In this document: one piece after another, positions 1 to 8,148 of the stretch | How the letters are laid out: each line of letters starts with the position of its first letter | How positions within the stretch are numbered: position 1 is the stretch's first letter | DNA from: VRUE01 sp963822295 | GTDB taxonomy: Bacteria; Actinomycetota; Thermoleophilia; Solirubrobacterales; 70-9 | DNA length: 64,000 bases | NCBI GenBank assembly: GCA_963822295.1 | Contig: CAWGHD010000002.1 | Span: forward strand, 186,001 to 250,000 | Direction: 5' to 3' | Translations under genes and position numbers: made by a program | Notes under the pieces: generated by a model | The model's input: the letters and a program-made list of their open reading frames with translations, nothing else | What the model was told of the DNA's origin: nothing | Database searches by the model: none

Positions 1-704
1 AAGACGGCAACCTCGTCTTCGTCGCTCCGGGAGACGACGGCGGCTGTGGGACGGTGGCGAAATACGAAATCGTGACCTCGGCCACGCCGATCGGCCCCGA
101 CGAGTTCGACGCGGCGACGCCGCTCGAAGGCGCCCCGACCCCGGCCCCCGCGGGGACCCCGGAGTCCTTCGTCCTGCCGCCCCACCAGCGCTACGTCGCG
201 GTTCGCGCCGTCGACGAGGCGGGCAACATCGGCTTCCCGACCCAGCGCGACACCAGCCTTCCCGACGACCCCGAAGTGCCGGGTGAAGACGATGACGACG
301 ACGGCGATGGCGGCGGCGGCGGCGACGGCGATGCCTCGGGCGCCAAATCGCCCGCGGGCGGCGGCGGCGGACCGGGCGGCAGCTCGAGCCCGGGCCGGGC
401 GTTGCTCGGCCCCTGCGCCAACCTTCAGCGCGGGACCGCCGACGCCGACCGGCTGCGCGGGACGGCGGCCGGCGACCGCCTGCTCGGCCACGCCGGCGAC
501 GACCGCGCGGTGGGCGCCCGGGGCGTGGACTGCCTCGTCGGCGGCCGTGGCAACGACGTCCTTCGCGGCGGCAGGGGAAGCGACCGGATCCGGGCCCGGG
601 ACGGCGAGCGCGACAAGGTCCGCTGCGGCCGCGGTCGCGACCGGGCCGCCGTCGACCGGAGCGACTCCGTGCGGGGCTGCGAGCGCGTCAGACGCCGCGG
701 CTGA
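1..704 (+). CDS. 3' end of secreted RTX-repeat (calcium-binding) protein, partial
   Basis: The reading frame is open from base 3 to the TGA at 702-704, so the gene starts before the window; the GTG at 54 is internal. The visible part begins with a fibronectin-like beta segment that ends in AVDEAGNIG. An acidic, Gly/Asp-rich linker follows (EDDDDDGDGGGGG). The C-terminus has degenerate hemolysin-type nonapeptide repeats (GTADADRLRG, GDRLLGHAGDD, GNDVLRGGRGSDRI). Proteins built this way are exported, and the repeats bind calcium in a beta-roll. The catalytic or adhesive part, if any, lies upstream, so its specific function cannot be named. Confidence 0.75.
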   Translation, partial: DGNLVFVAPGDDGGCGTVAKYEIVTSATPIGPDEFDAATPLEGAPTPAPAGTPESFVLPPHQRYVAVRAVDEAGNIGFPTQRDTSLPDDPEVPGEDDDDDGDGGGGGDGDASGAKSPAGGGGGPGGSSSPGRALLGPCANLQRGTADADRLRGTAAGDRLLGHAGDDRAVGARGVDCLVGGRGNDVLRGGRGSDRIRARDGERDKVRCGRGRDRAAVDRSDSVRGCERVRRRG

Positions 705-780
705 AGACCTGGGATGTGAGATAGACCCGAGTTGCGGGTAGTCACCTCCAGGCAGAGGACTTCGATCCAGGAGGGACGAC

Positions 781-1368
781 ATGGGTGGATCACGACCCCG
801 CCGCCGCACGATTGCGATCGTTGCGGGGGTGGCATTGACATTGCTCGGCGTGGCCGGCGCCGCGCTGGCCTTTGACGGGGCGCAGACCTCGAAAGTCGCG
901 AAAGTGAAAGTGCGTTGCCCGTCCAACGTCACCAGCGCCCAGCGGGCGGTGACCTGCAGAGGGGTCATCAAACTCCGCAGGGGGGCGCGGGGGCCGCGTG
1001 GCCTGACGGGCGCCACCGGGCGCAGGGGCGCGACCGGTGCCAGGGGCGCGACCGGCAGGGCGGGGGTCTCGGGCTATGAGGTCGTCAACCAGACCTTCGC
1101 CGGTGTCGCGGTGCCCAACAGCGGCGCGGGGCGCGGGCTGAGCGCCGTGCAGACGATCGAATGCCCGGGCTCCAAGCGGGCGCTCAGCGGAGGCTTCGAC
1201 CTCGGCACGAACGCGGCGCAGAACGTCGTCCAGCCCCAGGTGACGGTCTCGCTCAGCGGGCCGACCGGGACCGGCGGCGGCTGGTCGGTCCAGCTCTTCA
1301 ACAACTCGGGCACGACCGACACCGCGATCGACCTCCGGGTCTACGCGATCTGCGCCACCACCGGCTGA
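781..1368 (+). CDS. Collagen-like secreted/anchored protein
   Basis: A 195-aa protein of unknown role. It starts with a basic stretch and a hydrophobic segment (about residues 12-31) ending in AGAALAF, a signal peptide or anchor. A short mature region with two Cys follows. Residues about 67-96 are Gly-X-Y triplets (RGARGPRGLTGATG and similar), the collagen triple-helix pattern. The rest is a beta-rich C-terminal domain with Cys near both ends (TIECPGS and YAICATTG), probably a trimeric globular head. AGGAGG at 770-775 supports the ATG. A second Gly-X-Y protein lies at 61905-62246. Confidence 0.7.
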   Translation: MGGSRPRRRTIAIVAGVALTLLGVAGAALAFDGAQTSKVAKVKVRCPSNVTSAQRAVTCRGVIKLRRGARGPRGLTGATGRRGATGARGATGRAGVSGYEVVNQTFAGVAVPNSGAGRGLSAVQTIECPGSKRALSGGFDLGTNAAQNVVQPQVTVSLSGPTGTGGGWSVQLFNNSGTTDTAIDLRVYAICATTG

Positions 1369-1374
1369 CGCCGG

Positions 1375-3519
1375 CTACTTGATGAAGAGCATCTCCTCGT
1401 ATTTGGGGAGCGGCCAGAGGTCGTCGGCGACGACCTTCTCGAGCTTGTCGGCCGCCTCGCGCACGTTGGCCATCGCCGCGATCTGCTTGTCGCGGGCGTG
1501 GACCGCCATCTCGAGCCCCTCGAGGCCCGGGTCGGCGTTGGCCTGCTCGAGCTCGCCCAGCGCGCCGGTCAGATCCACGACCAGGCCGCGGACCTCGCTG
1601 TCCAGCCCCTCGACGCCACTGCTCTGCAGCAGCGCCAGGTGGCGGAGGGCCGCGGGCAGGATCATCGTCTTCGCGATCGAGAAGGTCGTCTCCGCCTCGA
1701 TGTTGGCGCGGATCCAGTACTGCTCGACCCAGACCTCGTAGCGGGACTCGAGCTCGCGCTTGGAGAGGACCTCGTAGTTCTCGAAGGCGGCGACCGAGTC
1801 GTCGGCGAGCACCTCGGGCAGCGCGTCGGGAGTGGTTTTCAGGTTCTTCAGGCCGCGCTGCTCGGCTTCGGCGTGCCAGGCCTCGTCGTAGTTGTCGCCG
1901 CTGAAGCAGACCTGTTTGTTGGCGGAGTAGGACTCCTTGACGACCTCGATCACGGCCTCGGCGACCGCCGTGCCGCCGGAGATCTTCTCCTCCAGCCTGC
2001 CGGCCAGCTCGTCGATTGCCTCGGCGGCGATCGTGTTGAGCACCGTGTTCGGGAAGGCGAGCGACATGCTCGACCCAAGCGCCCGGAACTCGAATTTGTT
2101 GCCGGTGAAGGCGAACGGCGAGGTGCGGTTGCGGTCGCCCCCGTGCATCGGCAGCGCCGGCAGCACCGTGGCCCCGAGCTCGAGGAAGGAGGCCGGGGTG
2201 TTTGGGTCGCCCTCGCCGGTGGCGATCGCCTCGAACACTTTTTCGAGCTCGCCGCCGAGGAAGATCGAGATGATCGCCGGCGGCGCCTCGTTGGCGCCGA
2301 GGCGGTGGTCCTGGCCGATGTTGGCGACCGAGGCTCGCAGCAGCCCCTGGTGCTTGTTGACCGCCTGGATCACCGCGGCGCAGAAGAAGAGGAAATGGAT
2401 GTTGTCGGCGGGGGTGTCGCCCGGGTCGAGCAGGTTCGACCCGGTGTCGGTCCCCATCGACCAGTTGTTGTGCTTGCCGGAGCCGTTGACGCCGGCGAAC
2501 GGCTTCTCGTGCAGGAGCGCGACGAGGCCGTAGCGGCGGGCGACGGCTTCCAGGACCTGCATCAGCAGCTGCTGGTGGTCGGAGCCGACGTTCGAGTTCT
2601 CGAAGATCGGCGCGATCTCGTACTGGTTGGGGGCAACCTCGTTGTGGCGGGTCTTGACCGGGATGCCGAGCTTGCGCATCTCCAGCTCCGCCTCGAGCAT
2701 GCAGGCGAGGATCCGCTCCGGGATCGAGCCGAAGTAGTGGTCGTCGAGCTCATGGCCCTTGGGCGGCTTGGCGCCGAACAGGGTGCGCCCGGTGGCGATC
2801 AGGTCGGGGCGCTCGAAGAAGTACTGCTCGTCGATCAGGAAGTACTCCTGCTCGGGCCCGACGGTCGTGAAGACGCCCTGGCTCTGCTCGTCGCCGAGCA
2901 GGCGCAGGGCCTTGATCGCCGAGCGGGAGAGGGCGTCCATCGAGCGCAGCAGCGGGATCTTGCCGTCGAGCGCCTCGCCGGTCCAGGAGGCGAAGGCGGT
3001 CGGGATGCAGAGCAGCGCGCCGTTCGGGTTCTCGAGGATGAAGGCGGGGGAGGTCGGGTCCCAGGCGGTGTAGCCACGGGCCTCGAAGGTCGCCCGCACG
3101 CCGCCGGTCGGGAAGGAGGATGCGTCGGGCTCGCCCTGGATCAGCTCCTTGCCGGAGAAGCCGGCGAGCACCTTGCCGTCGGACGAGGGCTCGAAGAAGG
3201 AGTCGTGCTTCTCCGCGGTCGAGCCGGTCAGCGGCTGGAACATGTGGGTGAAGTGGGTGGCGCCGTTCTCCAGCGCCCAGTCCTTCATCGCCTCGGCGAC
3301 CGCGTCGGCGAGCGCGGCGTCGAGCGACTCGCCGCCCTCGAGGGTCGCCTGGAGCTTCTCGAAGACGTCATCGGGCAGGCGTTCGCGCTGCACGGTGACG
3401 GAGAAGACGTTCGCGCCGAAGGGGTCGTTCTCGGGCTGCGTCAGGTCGAGGGCGCCGAGGGCCTCCCCGTTGGAGCTCCACTGCGCGGCGGTCACGTTCT
3501 GCTGGCGAATACGGCTCAT
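1375..3519 (-). CDS. glnN: Type III glutamine synthetase
   Basis: Makes glutamine from glutamate, ammonia and ATP. At 714 aa it has the length of the GSIII family, far longer than the roughly 450-470 aa of GSI. Visible landmarks are the N-terminal GSIII-specific region, GPEQEYFLID near residue 220, NGSGKHNNWSM near 341 and RTSPFAFTGNKFEFRA after it, which carry metal, glutamate and ATP ligands. I chose the ATG at 3519 (MSRIRQQNV) because GGGAGG lies just upstream; an in-frame ATG at 3555 lacks support. A perfect 20-bp palindrome lies about 65 bp upstream and could be an operator. Together with amt and PII at 12.8-14.7 kb it suggests an ammonium assimilation set. Confidence 0.93.
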   Translation of the reverse strand: MSRIRQQNVTAAQWSSNGEALGALDLTQPENDPFGANVFSVTVQRERLPDDVFEKLQATLEGGESLDAALADAVAEAMKDWALENGATHFTHMFQPLTGSTAEKHDSFFEPSSDGKVLAGFSGKELIQGEPDASSFPTGGVRATFEARGYTAWDPTSPAFILENPNGALLCIPTAFASWTGEALDGKIPLLRSMDALSRSAIKALRLLGDEQSQGVFTTVGPEQEYFLIDEQYFFERPDLIATGRTLFGAKPPKGHELDDHYFGSIPERILACMLEAELEMRKLGIPVKTRHNEVAPNQYEIAPIFENSNVGSDHQQLLMQVLEAVARRYGLVALLHEKPFAGVNGSGKHNNWSMGTDTGSNLLDPGDTPADNIHFLFFCAAVIQAVNKHQGLLRASVANIGQDHRLGANEAPPAIISIFLGGELEKVFEAIATGEGDPNTPASFLELGATVLPALPMHGGDRNRTSPFAFTGNKFEFRALGSSMSLAFPNTVLNTIAAEAIDELAGRLEEKISGGTAVAEAVIEVVKESYSANKQVCFSGDNYDEAWHAEAEQRGLKNLKTTPDALPEVLADDSVAAFENYEVLSKRELESRYEVWVEQYWIRANIEAETTFSIAKTMILPAALRHLALLQSSGVEGLDSEVRGLVVDLTGALGELEQANADPGLEGLEMAVHARDKQIAAMANVREAADKLEKVVADDLWPLPKYEEMLFIK

Positions 3520-3585
3520 CGGTGTCTCAGTTCCTCCCGTGTCGTTTAGAGCCAAAGCAGACTAATGGGAGAGCGCCCCAAATGC

Positions 3586-3605
3586 CCTTGTACCGCGGTA
3601 CAAGG
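3586..3605. promoter_or_regulatory. Perfect 20-bp palindrome upstream of glnN
   Basis: CCTTGTACCGCGGTACAAGG is fully self-complementary with no spacer. It lies 67-86 bp before the glnN start in the glnN/NlpC intergenic space. Length and symmetry fit a dimeric repressor or activator site. It does not match the GlnR consensus I know, so the binder is unknown. Confidence 0.5.
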
Positions 3606-3630
3606 TTCGCCGAAAGCCTTTGTCCCTCCG

Positions 3631-3677
3631 TTGATGTCGCACTTGTCCCCGCATAGCGGGGACAAGTGCGACATCAA
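3631..3677. repeat. Long perfect inverted repeat (22-bp arms, 3-nt loop)
   Basis: Arms 3631-3652 and 3656-3677 are perfectly complementary around the loop ATA; each arm holds GTCGCACTTGTCCCCGC or its complement. It lies 4 bp downstream of the stop of the minus-strand NlpC gene, so it could terminate that transcript, but no T-run follows on that strand. It could also be a copy of a dispersed palindromic element; no second copy is seen in this window. Confidence 0.6.
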
Positions 3678-3680
3678 ACG

Positions 3681-4205
3681 TCAGATCAGCGGATCGGCGG
3701 CTAGCAGGCCCTCGGGGTGGCGCAGGCGGAAGCCCTTGCCGGAACGCATGGTCTCGCTCCAGCCCGGGCCGTGGCGGTCGCCGTCGTCGGTCATCGAGGT
3801 GTCCCAGCGCAGGCCCGCGATCACCGCGTAGACGTGGCCCTTGTTGGCGTAGATCCTGACCCAACTCCCCGGCCCGCCGCGGCCCCAGCGCATGAACCCG
3901 CCCGAGACGAGCGGGTATTCGAGCAGGCCGCCGGCGCGCATCACGTAGCTGACCGAGCCCGAGCAGTCGTAGCCCCTCGAGTTCCAGTTGCGGTGCCCGC
4001 CTCCCCAGACGTAGGGGCGGTGGCGGATGTGGTTGGCGGCGGCGATCATCGCCCTCACCGAGGGCGGGGCGGAGGCGGGCGCGATCGCGCGGCCGCCGGG
4101 CGCCAGCTCGGCCTTGGGCACGGCGGCTCCGGCGGCCGTCGCGGCGACGCCGAGTGTCGCGACCGCCCCCAGGGTCGCGAGGAGAGTGAACATGCCCCTG
4201 CGCAT
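3681..4205 (-). CDS. Secreted NlpC/P60-type peptidase
   Basis: A 174-aa exported protein with a signal peptide (about residues 1-28, ending AAGAAV). The C40 core follows: GYDCSGS with the nucleophile at Cys81, and KGHVYAV with a candidate catalytic His124. Family members cut peptide bonds in the peptidoglycan stem. The sequence before Cys81 (RPYVWGGGH) is the usual family lead-in. The third catalytic residue is not obvious. Single-domain and without a wall-binding module. The start at 4205 gives a complete signal peptide. Confidence 0.8.
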   Translation of the reverse strand: MRRGMFTLLATLGAVATLGVAATAAGAAVPKAELAPGGRAIAPASAPPSVRAMIAAANHIRHRPYVWGGGHRNWNSRGYDCSGSVSYVMRAGGLLEYPLVSGGFMRWGRGGPGSWVRIYANKGHVYAVIAGLRWDTSMTDDGDRHGPGWSETMRSGKGFRLRHPEGLLAADPLI

Positions 4206-4311
4206 GAAAGAGCGTTATCGGCAGGGGCCCGCCGACCTTTAGGCCAGGTCGCGGGGTTCAGCGCCTGCTCTATAGCCTTGCCCGGCCCACTAACTGGAGG
4301 AATCGCTCGCA

Positions 4312-6312
4312 ATGTTCGTATCGAAGGCCGCCGTCGTCGGTGGCGGCACCATGGGAGGTGAGATCGCGCAGGCGATCGCCACCTCCGACATCCCCGTCGT
4401 CGTCAAGGACATCGACCAGAAGTTCGTCGATGCCGCCGTCGAGAAAGCGCGCGCGATCACCGAGGGCAAACTCGGCCGCCTTGTCACCAAGGAGAAGCTG
4501 ACGCAGGAGCAGGCGGACGCCCGCCTGGCGGAGGTGATGGGCCTGATCACCGGCACCACCTCCTACGACGAGTTCGCCGACGTCGACTTCGTGATCGAGG
4601 CCGTACCCGAGAAGATGGAGATCAAGCAGGCCGTCTTCCGCGAGCTCGACGCCGCCACCCCCGGCCACGCGATTATCGCCTCCAACACCTCCTCGCTCTC
4701 GGTCACCGAGATGGGGGAAGCGACGCTGCGCGCCGACAAGGTCGTCGGCTTCCACTTCTTCTACCCGGCCTCGGTGATGCCGCTGGTCGAGGTGATCGTC
4801 GGCGAGGACACCTCGCGAGAGACGGCCACCGCCGCCTACAACTTCGCCCAGGCGATCAAGAAGCAGCCGATCGTCTGCGCCGAGGTGCCCGGCTTCGTCG
4901 TCAACAAAATCCTGATCGCGGCGATGGGGGAGATCTGGCGCGCCCAGGAGGACCATGGCCTCTCGCTGAAGGCGATCGACGAGACAATCGTCGGCGCCAA
5001 GGGCGCCCCGATGGGCCCCTTCCTGCTCACCGACCTGCTCGGGCTCGACACCACCCTGCACACGGCGGAGCACCTCAACGCCTCCTACGGCGAGACGTTC
5101 TACGTCCACCAGGGCCTCAAGAAGCTGGTCGCCGACGGCAAGCTCGGCGCCAAGACCGGCGGCGAGGGCTTCTACAAGGACGGCGAGCAGACGATTCCCG
5201 GGGACGCCGACCCCGACGCCGACGAGCTGGTCGCGATGTTCGCCTGCCGGGCGCTGATCGAGGCCTGCCTGCTGGTCGAGGAGGGCGTCTGCTCGGTCCG
5301 CGACATCGACGTCGGGATGATGACCGGCGCCGGGCTCGACCCGCGCAAAGGCCTGCTGCCGCCGTTCTGGCGCGCCGACGTCGAAGGTCTGGGCACGGTC
5401 CTCGAGCGCTGCGAGCAGCTCCAGGAGAAGCACGGCGACCGCTTCGCGCCGCCGGTCACCCTGCGCCGGCTCGTCGCCCAGGGCCGGCTCGGCCTCGAGT
5501 CCGGGCAGGGCTTCTACCCCTACCCGCAGGCCGACGAGGGCGAGCAGGCGGAGACGGTCAAGCTCGAGACCCGCGACGGCGTCGCGATCGCCTGGCTGGC
5601 GAACGCGCCGATGAACGCGATCTCCCCGGACGTGATCCGCGACCTCGGGGCTGTCTGGGACCGGGTCAAGGGCAACGACGAGATCGGGGCGATGGTGATC
5701 GCCTCCTCGGTGCCGATCGTCTTCTCGGCCGGCGCCGACATCAAGGCCTTCACCCAGATGGACGAGAGCGGGGGCGAGGAGCTGCTCCACACGGCGCACG
5801 CCCTGCTGCGCGACTTCGGCCAGTCCCGGGTGGCGACGATCGCCGCCGTCAACGCGCTCGCCTACGGCGGCGGCTGCGAGGTGGCGATGGCCTGCGACGT
5901 GCGGATCGCCGCCGAGGCCGCGGTCTTCGGCCAGCCGGAGATCAAGCTCGGAATCATCCCCGGCTTCGGCGGCACCCAGCGGCTGCCGCGGCTGGTGGGT
6001 GAGAACAAGGCGCTCGAGATGAACCTGACCGGCGACGCCGTCCTCTCCGAGGAAGCGCTCGACTTCGGCCTCGTCAACCGCGTCGTCCCCGACCACGAGC
6101 TGTTCGAGACGGCGCTGATGTGGGGCCGCAAGCTGGCCGGCCAGGCGCCGCTGGCGAAGGAGCAGATCAAGCGGGTCTCCGCCAAGGGCGACCTCGACGA
6201 GGGGATCGAGGCCGAGAAACAGGGCTTCGGGGCCGCCTTCGGCAGCGAGGACGCGAAGGAGGGCATCGCCGCCTTCCTCGGCAAGCGCAATCCGAGGTGG
6301 AGCGGGAGGTAG
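4312..6312 (+). CDS. 3-hydroxyacyl-CoA dehydrogenase / enoyl-CoA hydratase fusion
   Basis: A 666-aa bifunctional beta-oxidation enzyme: hydration of enoyl-CoA and NAD-dependent oxidation of 3-hydroxyacyl-CoA. The dehydrogenase comes first: Rossmann motif GGGTMGGEIAQAIA (residues 8-21), GFHFFYPASVMPLVEV with the catalytic His, and two HADH C-terminal domains. The crotonase half starts near residue 413, with oxyanion segment AGADIKAF and catalytic Glu regions GGGCEVAMACD (about 520) and PEIKLGIIPG (about 541). The order is opposite to FadB/FadJ and matches the FadN type and the archaeal crotonyl-CoA hydratase/dehydrogenase. First gene of a tight cluster ending at 8127. Confidence 0.92.
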   Translation: MFVSKAAVVGGGTMGGEIAQAIATSDIPVVVKDIDQKFVDAAVEKARAITEGKLGRLVTKEKLTQEQADARLAEVMGLITGTTSYDEFADVDFVIEAVPEKMEIKQAVFRELDAATPGHAIIASNTSSLSVTEMGEATLRADKVVGFHFFYPASVMPLVEVIVGEDTSRETATAAYNFAQAIKKQPIVCAEVPGFVVNKILIAAMGEIWRAQEDHGLSLKAIDETIVGAKGAPMGPFLLTDLLGLDTTLHTAEHLNASYGETFYVHQGLKKLVADGKLGAKTGGEGFYKDGEQTIPGDADPDADELVAMFACRALIEACLLVEEGVCSVRDIDVGMMTGAGLDPRKGLLPPFWRADVEGLGTVLERCEQLQEKHGDRFAPPVTLRRLVAQGRLGLESGQGFYPYPQADEGEQAETVKLETRDGVAIAWLANAPMNAISPDVIRDLGAVWDRVKGNDEIGAMVIASSVPIVFSAGADIKAFTQMDESGGEELLHTAHALLRDFGQSRVATIAAVNALAYGGGCEVAMACDVRIAAEAAVFGQPEIKLGIIPGFGGTQRLPRLVGENKALEMNLTGDAVLSEEALDFGLVNRVVPDHELFETALMWGRKLAGQAPLAKEQIKRVSAKGDLDEGIEAEKQGFGAAFGSEDAKEGIAAFLGKRNPRWSGR

Positions 6313-6314
6313 CG

Positions 6315-6701
6315 ATGCCCGCGCCGACCTTCTACCCCAACCTGCTCTATGCCGACGCCGGCGCCGCGATCGAGTGGCTCGAGCGCACCCTCGGCTTCGA
6401 GCGCGGTGAGGTTCACCGCGACGAGGACGGCAACGTCGCCCACGCGGAGCTCTCGCTGGACGGGACCGCGGTGATGCTCGGAACGGCCGGGGTCGGGCGG
6501 GAGCCGTTCCGCAGCCTGCCCGCCGGGGGTGGGCTCGTCTACGTCGCGATCGACGACGTCGACTCCCTGTATGAGCGGGTCCGCGAGGCCGGCGGGGACA
6601 TCGCGCTCGAGTTGATGGACACCGACTACGGCTCGCGCGACTTCACGGTCCGCGACCCGGAGGGGACCCTCTGGGCCTTCGGCACCTACCGGCCAGGCTG
6701 A
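6315..6701 (+). CDS. VOC (glyoxalase/bleomycin-resistance) family protein
   Basis: A 128-aa protein with the paired beta-alpha-beta-beta-beta layout of the vicinal oxygen chelate family: N-terminal FYPNLLYADAGAAIEWLERT, and closing segments YGSRDFTVRDPEGTLWAFGTY. Members act as isomerases, dioxygenases or drug-binding proteins; the substrate here cannot be told. The ATG at 6315 is 2 bp after the fusion-enzyme stop and its GGGAGG site overlaps that gene's end, so translation is coupled. The stop overlaps the next start (TGATG). Confidence 0.85.
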   Translation: MPAPTFYPNLLYADAGAAIEWLERTLGFERGEVHRDEDGNVAHAELSLDGTAVMLGTAGVGREPFRSLPAGGGLVYVAIDDVDSLYERVREAGGDIALELMDTDYGSRDFTVRDPEGTLWAFGTYRPG

Positions 6702-7459
6702 TGCCGCGCGCCGGCGTCACCGGGGCCGCCGGGCTCGCCGAGCTGATCGGCGAGTCCGACCGCACCGTGGCCTTGACCGGAGCCGGGATCTCGGTCCCCT
6801 CCGGAATCCCCGACTTCCGCACCCCGGAGACCGGGATCTGGGCGAACGTCGACCCGATGGAGGTCGCCCACATCGACGTCTTCGAGCGCGACCCGGCTCG
6901 CTTCTGGTCCTACTACCGCCCCCGCTTCCACTCGCTCGGGGACAAACGCCCCAACGCCGCCCACGATGCGCTCGCCGAGCTCGAGCGACGAGGCCTGCTC
7001 GAGGGCGTGATCACGCAGAACATCGACCGTCTCCACCGTGCCGCCGGCTCCGAGAACGTGGTCGAGGTCCACGGCTCGATCGAGACCTCCTCCTGCACTC
7101 GCTGCGCGTCCTCCTACGGGCTCGAGGACGTCGAGGCGCTCTTCGACGACGACGGGGTGGCGGTCTGCGCCTCGTGTGGCAGCTCGGTCAAACCCGATGT
7201 CGTCCTCTTCGGCGAGCTGCTGCCGGAGAGCGCGATGGCGGAGGCGCAGCGGCTCGCCGAGGAGGCGGAGCTGATGATCTGCATCGGCTCCTCGCTGGCC
7301 GTGTATCCGGCGGCCGGGCTGCCGCGCCTGACCCTCGAGCGGGGCGGGCGCCTGGCGATCGTCACCAAGGGCGCGACCCCCTACGACGGCGACGCCGAGC
7401 TGAAGCTCGATGGCGAGGTCGACGAGGAGCTCGCCGCGGCGCTCGCGGCGCTCGGCTAG
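6701..7459 (+). CDS. cobB: Sirtuin-type NAD-dependent protein deacylase
   Basis: A 252-aa class III deacylase that removes acyl groups from lysines using NAD. GAGIS (27-31) and IPDFR bind NAD; TQNID (105-109) and His124 (VHGS) are catalytic; Cys132/Cys135 and Cys156/Cys159 form the zinc knuckle. The ATG overlaps the VOC stop. Position behind an acyl-CoA-consuming enzyme suggests a link to acylation from CoA thioesters, an inference only. Confidence 0.9.
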   Translation: MPRAGVTGAAGLAELIGESDRTVALTGAGISVPSGIPDFRTPETGIWANVDPMEVAHIDVFERDPARFWSYYRPRFHSLGDKRPNAAHDALAELERRGLLEGVITQNIDRLHRAAGSENVVEVHGSIETSSCTRCASSYGLEDVEALFDDDGVAVCASCGSSVKPDVVLFGELLPESAMAEAQRLAEEAELMICIGSSLAVYPAAGLPRLTLERGGRLAIVTKGATPYDGDAELKLDGEVDEELAAALAALG

Positions 7460-7461
7460 CG

Positions 7462-8127
7462 ATGTCGCCCGAGGCGCGGCGGCTGCCGGAGGCGGTCGTC
7501 TTCGACAACGACGGGTTGCTGCTCGACACCGAGTCGGTCTGGACCCGTGCCGAGCAGGACCTCTTCGCCCGCCGCGGGCGCGAGTTCACCCCGGCGGACA
7601 AGCTCGAGCTGGTCGGCACCTCGGCCGAGATCGCCGGCCGCGTCCTCGAGCGCCGGCTCGATGAGCCGGGCAGGGCGGCGGAGCTGATCGAGGAGCTGAA
7701 CGAGCTCGTGGTCGCCGAGCTCGAGCACGGGGTCGAGGCGATGGTCGGCGCCCGCGAGCTGCTGCACACCCTCAGGGAGCGCGGTACGCCGATCGGCCTC
7801 GTCTCCAACTCGCCGCTCGTCTTCGTCACCCGCTCGCTGGAGATCGCCGGCTTCGACGACCGCTTCGACGTCGTCGTCAGCGCCCACGAAGCAACGGCGC
7901 CGAAGCCGGCGCCCGACCCCTACCTGGAGGCCTGCCGGCGCCTCGGGGTCGAGCCCGGCCCCTCCGTCGTCGCCCTCGAGGACTCGCCGACCGGGGTGGC
8001 CGCCGCCGTGGCCGCCGGCCTGACCGTGATCGGGGTCCCCTCGATCGACGGAGTCGCCCTGGAGGAGGCGCACCACATCGCCGACTCCCTGCTCGACGGG
8101 ATCATCGCGCTCGAGCTGGTTCTCTAA
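7462..8127 (+). CDS. HAD-superfamily phosphatase/phosphoglucomutase-like
   Basis: A 221-aa HAD hydrolase. Motif I is FDNDGLLLDT with Asp15 and Asp17. Motif II is the Ser in VSNSPL, motif III the Lys in APKPAPDPY, and motif IV the acidic LEDSPTG. The helical cap after motif I is that of beta-phosphoglucomutase/GPH-type members; the substrate is unknown. The start lies 2 bp after the sirtuin stop, so it closes the 4312-8127 operon, and a hairpin follows. Confidence 0.87.
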   Translation: MSPEARRLPEAVVFDNDGLLLDTESVWTRAEQDLFARRGREFTPADKLELVGTSAEIAGRVLERRLDEPGRAAELIEELNELVVAELEHGVEAMVGARELLHTLRERGTPIGLVSNSPLVFVTRSLEIAGFDDRFDVVVSAHEATAPKPAPDPYLEACRRLGVEPGPSVVALEDSPTGVAAAVAAGLTVIGVPSIDGVALEEAHHIADSLLDGIIALELVL

Positions 8128-8144
8128 ACCTCAGGTTGAGGGTT
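8127..8144. terminator. Small hairpin between convergent genes
   Basis: AACCTCA (8127-8133) can pair with TGAGGGTT (8137-8144) with one bulged G around loop GGT. It sits between two convergent stops (8125-8127 and 8149-8151), which fits a bidirectional terminator. The stem is short and the call weak. Confidence 0.35.
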
Positions 8145-8148
8145 AGAC

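Noticed and set aside
1498..3549. 683-aa plus-strand frame opposite glnN
   Set aside because: Composition is that of a mirror of GC-rich codons; glnN on the other strand has clear motifs.
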